DNA of 5,995 bases from Candidatus Aerophobota bacterium (GCA_003648815.1 QMPZ01000101.1:1-5995); one strand, 5' to 3'; numbered from the stretch's first letter, positions 1 through 5,781 are shown. Made by a program: numbers and translations. The notes: generated from the letters alone by a model not told the origin.

Positions 1-17
1 GTTAAGGCTCGTCTCAT
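1..17 (-). CDS. Start of an unidentified gene running off the left edge
   Basis: An ATG at 17 on the minus strand opens MRRAL before the window ends. It is preceded by a perfect AGGAGG (30-25) with a 7-base gap, as strong as the ribosome sites of the confirmed genes here. It lies on the same strand, 213 bases beyond the fucosidase stop, so it may continue the operon or begin a new unit. Five codons are too few to identify a product. Confidence 0.6.
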
Positions 18-24
18 CTTCTTT

Positions 25-30
25 CCTCCT
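25..30 (-). promoter_or_regulatory. Shine-Dalgarno AGGAGG for the edge gene
   Basis: A perfect AGGAGG on the minus strand, 7 bases (AAAGAAG) before the ATG at 17. It is the main evidence that a gene begins at the left edge. Confidence 0.65.
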
Positions 31-165
31 GGTCCTGATATTTTTTTGGGTATTTTTTGAAAAAGTGTTTTCAGCTTGGCCTCTTACCCTTCACCTCCTT
101 TTGGCCTTATTTTTGGTGTTTTTCTATTTTCGAGCAAAGCTACTTTATTACTATCGTTTTAATAC

Positions 166-192
166 ATTTTATGTCGGCTTGAAATCCGTCAA
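166..192 (-). promoter_or_regulatory. Possible sigma-70-type promoter for the gene starting at 17
   Basis: On the minus strand TTGACG (192-187) and TAAAAT (171-166) match the -35 and -10 consensus at five of six bases each. They are separated by 15 bases, shorter than the preferred 17. If used, transcription would start near 159 and leave a leader of about 140 bases before the ATG at 17. This is a weak prediction based on consensus matching alone; read-through from the fucosidase gene is equally possible. Confidence 0.3.
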
Positions 193-230
193 CTTTCTCT
201 GAAAAACTCTGATGCTATATCTGATTGAAA

Positions 231-1478
231 TTACTCGATCTCCGCAACCAGAACTGTATCTACAGGATCAATGGCTTTTTCTGGAAGATCGATAACTGTT
301 CCACCTTCTTTGCTCCTGAACTTAAGGCTCTTACGGTCCGGATCGGCCAGAGGATATACCTTCTTTATCTCCCTATCAAAAGCTGGAACCTCGATCTGGC
401 CAGTATCAGGCCAGGCTAAGATGTGCAGGTAGAGTTTATCGGGCTTAGCAGTGGAGCGACCCCATTCCATCTCCGGGAAGGGACCGGCTGTAGTTCCGTA
501 AATGCTCTCGCCGTTGACCTTCAGCCATTCTCCCATCTCCCTTAACCGGTCCACACTTGGCTTGGGGATGGTTCCTTCAGCTGTGGGACCAACGTTGAGC
601 AGGTAATTTCCGCCCTTGCTGACGATCTCCACCAGCTTGTGAATCAAGACTCCGGTTGATTTCCAGTTATGATCGTAGCTTTTGAATCCCCAGGTATCAT
701 TTATGGTGGCAGGAGTCTCCCAATCTCCCTCGACCTTTCCTGGAGGAATTTCGTTATCTCCCATTTCCCGGTAATCAGCAATTCCCACCTCTCGCCAGGG
801 ACCTACACGGCCGCTGACGAGTGTCTCGGGCTGAAGTTCGTGGACGAAATCCCTCAGGTTTCTCGCCTGCTCTGGGGTGGGGGTCATTATGTCAAACCAG
901 ATAACAGCGACCGGACCGTAGTTGGTGAGTAGCTCACGAAGCTGTGGCTTCACGTACTCCTCCAGGTATTTGGAGAAGTTCTTCTTTTCCGGGTCATAAT
1001 CCCAGTCGTTTCCCAGCCCATCAGGATGATGCCAGTCCAATGTCTGGGAGTAGTAAAAGCCCAATTTAATTTTCTCTTTTTTGCAGGCTTCGGATAGCTC
1101 CTTTAAGGGATCGCGTTTGAAGGGAGTTGCCTTCACGATGTTGTAGTCTGTCAGTTTGGTGTCAAACATGCAGAACCCATCGTGATGTTTGGCGGTGATG
1201 ACGATCCACCTCATACCAGCATCCTTTGCCACCTTAACCCATTCCTCGGCGTTGAACTTCACGGGATTGAACCTTTTGGCAAGAGCCTCGTATTCCCTTA
1301 CGGGAATCCTGGCACGATACATAATCCATTCCCCTATTCCGGGAACCCTTTTCCCTTTCCAGACCCCTGCCGGTATGGCATATAGACCCCAGTGGATGAA
1401 CATTCCGAATTTTGCCTCACGCCACCAGGCCATGCGCTTCTCATGAGCCTCTTGAATCCTATCAGTCTGCTCTGTCAT
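231..1478 (-). CDS. GH29 alpha-L-fucosidase, cytoplasmic
   Basis: 415 residues forming a GH29 catalytic barrel plus a C-terminal beta domain; the enzyme hydrolyses terminal alpha-L-fucosyl links with retention of configuration. Landmarks: WWREAKFGMFIHWGLYAIPA (18-37); WIVITAKHHDGFCMFDTK (91-108) with His98/His99; LGFYYSQTLDWHHPDG (119-134); the nucleophile motif AVIWFD (191-196), making Asp196 the likely nucleophile; and GDWETPATINDTWGF (241-255), where Glu244 is a candidate acid/base (inference). SKGGNYLLNVGPTAEGTIP (287-305) closes the barrel and the C-terminal beta domain follows. The N-terminus MTEQTDRIQEAHEKRMAWW is polar, so no signal peptide is present and the enzyme should act on imported oligosaccharides. 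The start at 1478 is set by AAGGAGG with a 7-base gap; an ATG at 1485 is out of frame. It lies 59 bases after the URO-D-like gene with no terminator between. No clear terminator follows its TAA. Confidence 0.95.
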   Translation of the reverse strand: MTEQTDRIQEAHEKRMAWWREAKFGMFIHWGLYAIPAGVWKGKRVPGIGEWIMYRARIPVREYEALAKRFNPVKFNAEEWVKVAKDAGMRWIVITAKHHDGFCMFDTKLTDYNIVKATPFKRDPLKELSEACKKEKIKLGFYYSQTLDWHHPDGLGNDWDYDPEKKNFSKYLEEYVKPQLRELLTNYGPVAVIWFDIMTPTPEQARNLRDFVHELQPETLVSGRVGPWREVGIADYREMGDNEIPPGKVEGDWETPATINDTWGFKSYDHNWKSTGVLIHKLVEIVSKGGNYLLNVGPTAEGTIPKPSVDRLREMGEWLKVNGESIYGTTAGPFPEMEWGRSTAKPDKLYLHILAWPDTGQIEVPAFDREIKKVYPLADPDRKSLKFRSKEGGTVIDLPEKAIDPVDTVLVAEIE

Positions 1479-1537
1479 TGACCATCCTCCTTTTTATTTT
1501 TGTTTAACCTTGTTTTTACTTTAAGAGTTTCCCACAG

Positions 1538-2578
1538 CTACCTTCGACCAAGCTTTCTGATCAGCTCAAGGTAATACAGGGCGTTTTCTAAGGGAACGTT
1601 ATGGGGAATATGGTTTCCCACGGCGAAGAAGTATCCGGGGCAGTTTTTACCTATATCAGCACATCTTTTTACCTCTTGAAAAATCTCTTCCTTTGTCCCG
1701 AAGCTTAAGATACGGGTGTCGATGTTACCGATGATTACCTTGCTTTTGCCGTACTTTTGGGCTATCCTTTCCAAACTTGTAAGGGGCTCGAAGATGAACC
1801 CATCCGCTCCAGCCTCGACCAGGTCGTCCACGAACTCATCGAAGTTTCCGTCCGAACAAAAGAGGACCTTTATCCCCTCTTTCTTGAGGATACTCCAGAG
1901 CTTCTTGTAGCGAGGAAAGATGTGCTTTCTGTACCAGTTGGGGTGAAAAACAGGTCCATTTGTCCAGACGATGTCGTCATGGCAGATAAAGACCTTTATG
2001 CTCGTCTTAGCCCAGGCCTTATAATTAGCCAGACTTATCTGAAAAAATCCCTCCAGAACTTTGTCAAACCTTTCCTCATCCAGGGGGGCGGAGGAGAGAA
2101 ACATCTCCCATCCGAAGGCCTGGATGCAGGCTGAGAAAAGGGTCTTGTAGTATCCTCCGGGAAAGACAAGGGTGGGATTTTCCTTTTGTCCCCTTTGATA
2201 AAACTCCTCAAAATACCTTGCTCTTTCTTCCACGTCAGGAACTCCGTACTCGGCTACCGGGTCAAAACTTAAGACCTCCTCGACATCCTTGAAGGGACAG
2301 TGAACATTTGGATTGTAGTCAGAGCCATCCTCCTGGAAGATCGCATGCCCCATACAAGTTGTCCTCCCTTTCCATTCAGGCCCGTCGTTGGACACCCAGA
2401 GGAAATCGTAATCAGTGAGTTGATAAAATTTTCTCCAGGCTTCTTTCTCCTCGTTTTTGTTCTTCGGATCCAGGCCGGTAATGTGTTTGACCAGCTTGGG
2501 ATGGGAGCAGTACTCGGTATGGGGTATGGTGGGAGGCATCTCAAGGTTTAAGGCAGCCCATCCGCGCTCATAGCTCAT
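1538..2578 (-). CDS. Uroporphyrinogen decarboxylase-like (URO-D/MtaA superfamily) protein, function unknown
   Basis: 346 residues, a full-length URO-D-superfamily TIM barrel, probably cytoplasmic (no signal peptide). Recognisable stretches are the N-terminal YERGWAALNLEMPPTIPHTE (3-22); a mid-barrel VFICHDDIVW (196-205), followed by the FHPNWYRKHIFPRYKKLWSI segment (211-230); KVLFCSDGNFDEFVDDLVEA then GADGFIFEP (from 227); GNIDTRIL (284-291); and the C-terminal GNHIPHNVPLENALYYL (331-347 region). In MtaA-type methyltransferases, zinc is held by a His-x-Cys pair in the LHxCGN strand and a later Cys. Here that strand reads FCSDGN and the C-terminal site is GNH, so the canonical ligands are not kept. 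It is therefore unlikely to be haem-pathway HemE or a standard corrinoid methyltransferase. AGGAG lies 8 bases before the ATG. The gene lies between the mutarotase and fucosidase in the same operon. Confidence 0.85.
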   Translation of the reverse strand: MSYERGWAALNLEMPPTIPHTEYCSHPKLVKHITGLDPKNKNEEKEAWRKFYQLTDYDFLWVSNDGPEWKGRTTCMGHAIFQEDGSDYNPNVHCPFKDVEEVLSFDPVAEYGVPDVEERARYFEEFYQRGQKENPTLVFPGGYYKTLFSACIQAFGWEMFLSSAPLDEERFDKVLEGFFQISLANYKAWAKTSIKVFICHDDIVWTNGPVFHPNWYRKHIFPRYKKLWSILKKEGIKVLFCSDGNFDEFVDDLVEAGADGFIFEPLTSLERIAQKYGKSKVIIGNIDTRILSFGTKEEIFQEVKRCADIGKNCPGYFFAVGNHIPHNVPLENALYYLELIRKLGRR

Positions 2579-2579
2579 T

Positions 2580-2882
2580 TCAAGTTCTCCTCAGCATATA
2601 TTCATAGTTTTCCGGAGGCACGTTTTCAGCTACAAAGTGGTCCGAAGACATAATATAATCAACACCTTTAGCAACACTGAGCCCATATAAAGTCTCTTTA
2701 TAGATGATCTCTTTCCCATCTCTCTTTTGGTAACTTCTGACTCTCTAATCTTGTATTGGGTTGACCACTCTTGATAAATTGAATCCAAAAGAAATCGGTG
2801 ATGAGAACTCTACTGGTTCTTCGTGGTTTAAAGCTTTCAGGACCCTTTCCCTTTTAATATCAGCCTTGGATGAGGTGGACAT
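2580..2882 (-). pseudogene. Decayed URO-D-like gene: N- and C-terminal ends joined, in-frame TAG
   Basis: This fills almost the whole 324-base gap between the mutarotase and the intact URO-D-like gene. An ATG at 2882, preceded by AGGA, opens a single 101-codon frame. It begins MSTSSKADIKRERVLKALNH and continues EEP, the URO-D-like N-terminal signature (RERVL.ALNH.EP). It is interrupted at codon 46 by TAG (2747-2745), then continues in the same frame to TGA at 2582-2580. The distal part contains GLSVAKGVDYIMSSDHFVAE and NVPPENYEYMLRRT, which aligns with the C-terminus of the neighbouring intact protein (HIPHNVPLEN against HFVAENVPPEN). The roughly 250-residue barrel core is missing, so this looks like an internal deletion plus a nonsense mutation. 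Its last codons carry the AGGAG used by the next gene, 8 bases before that ATG. Confidence 0.75.
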
Positions 2883-2902
2883 TTATTCTTCCTGATGCTT
2901 TT

Positions 2903-3226
2903 CTAATCCAGGTGAAATACTTCCTCCATCTCCGCCCACCATTCGCCGGACTTTCTCGTAGGTAGAGGTTCTTGCATGGGCTTCATAATGCTCCACCACT
3001 TTTGGGTATGAGGGTCATCAGCCATCTTTTTCATATCAGCTTCATAATTATCTCCTATATACTCAAAGTAGGAAAACAGGTAGTTGTCCTTAAGAAAGAT
3101 GGAATAGTTTCTTATATTGCACTCCTTAATCTTCTTCAATACCTCTGGCCATACCGAAGCATGATAGCGTTTGTACTCTTCAATTTTGTCTGGTTTTATC
3201 TTAATCACTGAACCCACTCTTCGCAT
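2903..3226 (-). CDS. RhaM-family L-rhamnose/L-fucose mutarotase
   Basis: 107 residues, the normal size for the RhaM (COG3254) family. These small dimeric cytoplasmic enzymes interconvert the alpha and beta anomers of L-rhamnose, or in some members L-fucose. Family landmarks: VGSVIKIKPDKIEEYKRYH (4-22), with Tyr18 and His22 at the same positions as the active-site Tyr and His of E. coli RhaM as I recall that sequence; WPEVLKKI (26-33); NYSIFL (40-45); the tryptophan pair in HTQKWW (73-78); and the ending EEVFHLD (101-107). The start is well supported by AAGGAGG, about 5 bases before the ATG. No rhamnose genes are visible, whereas a GH29 fucosidase is in the same operon, so L-fucose is the more likely substrate (inference). 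The gene sits between two decayed URO-D-like genes. Confidence 0.9.
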   Translation of the reverse strand: MRRVGSVIKIKPDKIEEYKRYHASVWPEVLKKIKECNIRNYSIFLKDNYLFSYFEYIGDNYEADMKKMADDPHTQKWWSIMKPMQEPLPTRKSGEWWAEMEEVFHLD

Positions 3227-3263
3227 AAAGCCCTCCTTTTATTATTTTTATATGCTCCATATT

Positions 3264-3558
3264 CTATCGCCGCAACCATGGTAAGGTAATTTTCTGGGGG
3301 ATTCCTTTAAAGATGCTGATTGAGGAGTTAAGGATATAGCCTCCTCCTTCCTTACCTACCCTTCTAGCAAACTCTGCATCATCTTCTGGAGGGATTATGT
3401 TTTTCCTTCCACCGCATCTATCCGGTTTATTTCCTTGCCCAGGACATAACTATATACCTCGTCCGAGGTAATCTAAAATTCTACTTGGGCACCCTGTCCA
3501 GCTCTTTGAATTGCAAAGCTGCGAGAATCCTACTTACCTCAGGTTCTCTATGTTCCAT
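3264..3558 (-). pseudogene. Decayed URO-D-like gene (N-terminal remnant, frameshifts plus nonsense)
   Basis: This fills most of the 394-base gap between the OppC-type gene and the mutarotase gene. An ATG at 3558 with an upstream GAGGGG opens 25 codons ending RILAALQFKELDRVPK, the N-terminal signature of URO-D/MtaA-like proteins, and stops at TAG 3483-3481. Moving one base back continues the match: VEF, a TAG (3475-3473) where TGG/Trp would fit, then ITSDEVYSYVLGKEIN and RIDAVEGK. At the A-run 3404-3400 one missing A shifts the frame again into NIIPPEDDAEFARRVGKEGG and GYILNSSISIFKGIP, ending at TAG 3266-3264. In total this is about 100 codons in three frames, where an intact relative has about 350. 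The central barrel and C-terminus are absent. The 3559-3620 spacer holds nothing else I can support. Confidence 0.75.
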
Positions 3559-3620
3559 TTTTCTTTCCCCTCAAAAACTATGTTTATCCGTATCATGGAT
3601 ATGGAGGGAACTTATGCCGC

Positions 3621-4736
3621 TCATTTATATGGATCAGCGGCGTCGCGCAAGCCATCCCCTAAGAAGTTAAAGGCTAAGACGGTGATGATAACGAAAAGAC
3701 CGGGAATGAGAAGCCACGGGTGCATGGAAACAGTTTTCACGTTTTGAGCTTCATTTAGAAGAACTCCCCAGCTTACCACTGGTGGGCGAAGTCCCAGGCC
3801 TAAGAAGCTTAAAGAAGTCTCTCCTAATATCATACCAGGTACAGATAAGGTTAAGTTCACGATGAGATAGCTCAAAAACGAGGGAAGAAGATGTCTTACT
3901 ATTATTCTTCCATCACTTGCTCCGGCAATCTTGGCTGCCATGGTAAAGTCCTCTTCCCTTAAGCTTATAAGCTTTCCCCTCACCACCCTGGCCAGACCAC
4001 ACCATCCTACGAAGGAAAGAATAATGGTGATGGCAAAGTAAACTTTAAGAGGAGGCCAATCAGTCGGTATCGCCGCAGCCAAACCCATCCAAAGTGGGAT
4101 AGTGGGGATGCATATCAAAAACTCTATAATTCTTTGAATAACCATATCAGCTGCTCCCCCATAAAATCCAGAGATCCCCCCTAAGAGTGATCCCAAAATA
4201 AAGCTCAAGGCCACTCCTACCAGACCTATGGATAGGGAAATGCGAGAGGCGTAGAGGTTACGGGAGAACATATCCCTTCCCAGCTTGTCCGTTCCAAATA
4301 AAAAGAGTATCCCTCCTTTTTTTACCCCGATAAAATGTATGTCCGAAGGGAATATGTTCCAAAGTTTATACTTATCTCCACGGACAAAAAAGTAAATAGG
4401 ATATTTTTTGCTCTTATCTTCTTTGTATATCTTCTCCCAGGTTATAGGATCTCGCGCGCGTTTAAACCCACAGACAAAAGGTCGAAAATGAAACTTTCCC
4501 TCTTCATCAAAGAAGTGAATTCTTTGAGGAGGACAGTAAATATATTTTGTATAACGCTTATATATATCCTGGGTGGAAAAGAACTCACAGAAGATAGCCC
4601 CTGTATAGAAAATAGCTAATATAACACCTCCTATTATAGCTAATTTATGCTTTCTGAACTTTCGCCACATGAGTTGCCATTGTGAGGCCATATAAAATTT
4701 TTCTTCAGCGCTAATTTCCTTTCTTTTATCCTTCAT
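3621..4736 (-). CDS. OppC/DppC-type ABC transporter permease with long extracytoplasmic insertion
   Basis: 371 residues, longer than the roughly 280-300 usual for OppC/DppC. The N-terminal cytoplasmic tail contains WRKFRKHKLAIIGG (24-37), followed by helix 1 (about 32-54). A polar, aromatic-rich segment at about 55-145 then precedes the conserved FGTDKLGRDMFSR (147-159). The remaining core is standard: helices at about 164-190, 204-222, 231-248, 287-308 and 341-361, an EAA loop at 267-285 (AAKIAGASDGRIIVRHLLP), 'GETSLSFLGLGLRPP' (315-329) and the ending FNFLGDGLRDAADP (356-369). It pairs with the upstream OppB-type subunit; the Shine-Dalgarno GGGGG lies in that gene's last codons. The extra ~90 residues account for the length and probably face the binding protein (inference). 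No ATPase gene follows. Confidence 0.93.
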   Translation of the reverse strand: MKDKRKEISAEEKFYMASQWQLMWRKFRKHKLAIIGGVILAIFYTGAIFCEFFSTQDIYKRYTKYIYCPPQRIHFFDEEGKFHFRPFVCGFKRARDPITWEKIYKEDKSKKYPIYFFVRGDKYKLWNIFPSDIHFIGVKKGGILFLFGTDKLGRDMFSRNLYASRISLSIGLVGVALSFILGSLLGGISGFYGGAADMVIQRIIEFLICIPTIPLWMGLAAAIPTDWPPLKVYFAITIILSFVGWCGLARVVRGKLISLREEDFTMAAKIAGASDGRIIVRHLLPSFLSYLIVNLTLSVPGMILGETSLSFLGLGLRPPVVSWGVLLNEAQNVKTVSMHPWLLIPGLFVIITVLAFNFLGDGLRDAADPYK

Positions 4737-4739
4737 AGT

Positions 4740-5732
4740 TTAACCCCCTTTCTCGTATCTAATACGAGGATCTATCCAAAGAAGAAGAAGATCAGAGATA
4801 AAGGTACCTACGATTGTCAAAAGGCTCAAGAGCAAGACCATGCTTCCTGCCAGGTACATATCCTCACTCATAAGTGCACGGTAAAGAAGAGGACCTATGG
4901 TGGGAAGGCTAAGTACTATGGCAGTAATGGTTCCTCCTGAGACGATGCTGGGAAGCATCCAACCTATGGTGCTAAATATAGGGTTGACGGCCACTCTTAC
5001 AGGGTATTTAAACAGAAGAACTCTTTCGGAAACTCCCTTAGCTCTGGCAGTAATTACATACTGTTTTCTGAGCTCATCTAATAGACAGCCTCTCATGACG
5101 CGAATAAGACCAGCGGTACCAGCTGTACCGATGACTATTATGGGAATGGGAAGGTGTTTTAACATGTCGACGAACTTCGCGATGCTCCAGGGAGCAGTTG
5201 TGTACTCCGGAGAGAAAAGGCCGCCTACGCTAAGCCCAAAATATTTGTAAAACAAGACCATCAAAACTAAAGCAAAGAGGAAGTTAGGGGTTGCCAGGCC
5301 GGCAAATCCTATAACAGTGAATGCATAATCACCTACGGAATATTGATGGGTAGCCGAATAAATTCCTATGGGTATGGCTACGGCATAGGTAAAGATGACG
5401 GTGAAAAGGTTTACAACCACCGTCAAAAGCAGACGTTCACCTATCAGCTCGCTTACCGGCTTTCCCCACTGAAGAGATCTGCCAAAGTCTCCGTGAAGTA
5501 TCCCCCATACCCATTTAAAGTAACGAAGATACACCGGTAAATCTAACCCATACTGTCTTCTTAATGAGGCAATTTCTGCCTCGTCCACGGTCTGACCACT
5601 TATCTCTAACTGGTGTATGTACATTTCTACATAATCACCGGGAGGAAGTTGAATGATGAGAAATGCAGTAACCGACATCACCGCGAGAATAATGAGCATA
5701 TATATGAACCGACGAATGACATAAAATAACAT
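4740..5732 (-). CDS. OppB/DppB-type ABC transporter permease
   Basis: 330 residues from the ATG at 5732, a typical length for the family. It is one of the two membrane subunits of an Opp/Dpp-type importer in the cytoplasmic membrane. The N-terminus MLFYVIRRFIYMLIILAVMS is the usual first membrane helix. It is followed by an extracytoplasmic segment with 'YGLDLPVYLRYFKW' (61-74) and 'GDFGRSLQWGKPV' (81-93), standard OppB landmarks. Helices follow at about 101-123, 135-160, 198-212, 254-275 and 297-320. The EAA loop that contacts the ATPase is at about 228-246 (TARAKGVSERVLLFKYPVR). The C-terminus has the classic WIDPRIRY (319-326). The stop lies 3 bases before the next permease start, so the two are translationally coupled. 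Substrate specificity resides in the binding protein and cannot be read here. Confidence 0.93.
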   Translation of the reverse strand: MLFYVIRRFIYMLIILAVMSVTAFLIIQLPPGDYVEMYIHQLEISGQTVDEAEIASLRRQYGLDLPVYLRYFKWVWGILHGDFGRSLQWGKPVSELIGERLLLTVVVNLFTVIFTYAVAIPIGIYSATHQYSVGDYAFTVIGFAGLATPNFLFALVLMVLFYKYFGLSVGGLFSPEYTTAPWSIAKFVDMLKHLPIPIIVIGTAGTAGLIRVMRGCLLDELRKQYVITARAKGVSERVLLFKYPVRVAVNPIFSTIGWMLPSIVSGGTITAIVLSLPTIGPLLYRALMSEDMYLAGSMVLLLSLLTIVGTFISDLLLLWIDPRIRYEKGG

Positions 5733-5738
5733 ATCTTT

Positions 5739-5744
5739 CTCCTT
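5739..5744 (-). promoter_or_regulatory. Shine-Dalgarno sequence that fixes the OppB-type start
   Basis: AAGGAG lies 6 bases before an ATG at 5732 on the minus strand. An in-frame GTG upstream at 5777 lies inside the hairpin arm. The 15 residues it would add (starting SGFVARHFC) do not resemble an OppB N-terminus, whereas the protein from 5732 begins MLFYVIRRF, the normal start for this family. Confidence 0.85.
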
Positions 5745-5749
5745 AATGC

Positions 5750-5781
5750 AGAAGTGCCGGGCCACAAAGCCCGACACTTCT
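5750..5781 (-). promoter_or_regulatory. Intercistronic stem-loop between binding-protein gene and oppB-type gene
   Basis: A near-perfect inverted repeat. On the minus strand AGAAGTGTCGGGC is followed by the loop TTTGTG and then GCCCGGCACTTCT, giving 13 pairs with a single U-G wobble. It begins 12 bases after the binding-protein stop and ends 17 bases before the permease start. No T-run follows (the next bases are GCATTAAGG), so it is a poor intrinsic terminator. Hairpins in this position of binding-protein transporter operons are known to protect the upstream mRNA from 3' decay or to cause partial read-through, so that binding protein outnumbers permease. That role is inferred here from position and structure. 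Confidence 0.75.

Noticed and set aside
1757..2134. Open plus-strand frame of 125 codons, antisense to the URO-D-like gene
   Set aside because: Lies fully inside a well-supported gene on the other strand, shows no domain features and has no convincing ribosome site; it is a coding shadow.
2745..2747. In-frame TAG in a methyltransferase-related sequence, raising the idea of pyrrolysine or TAG recoding
   Set aside because: The intact URO-D-like gene and the mutarotase gene both end in TAG, so TAG works as a normal stop here. URO-D-like proteins are not known pyrrolysine users, and this copy lacks its core anyway.
2972..3211. Plus-strand frame encoding a hydrophobic 79-residue peptide over the mutarotase gene
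   Set aside because: Its hydrophobic residues arise from reading the complement of Lys/Glu-rich codons; the minus-strand RhaM family match is clear.
3575..3600. Small inverted repeat TATCC/GGATA followed by GTTTTTG after the OppC-type gene, considered as a terminator
   Set aside because: The stem is only 5 bp and AT-rich with a 7-base loop, and the T-run is not adjacent; too weak to call.
2903..3620. Search for insertion-sequence ends or CRISPR-like repeats explaining the gene decay
   Set aside because: No transposase fragments, terminal inverted repeats or regularly spaced repeats are visible; the damage is point changes and deletions.
4897..5250. Open plus-strand frame of 117 codons, antisense to the OppB-type permease
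   Set aside because: Mirror of a conserved membrane protein gene with no independent evidence; treated as a shadow frame.
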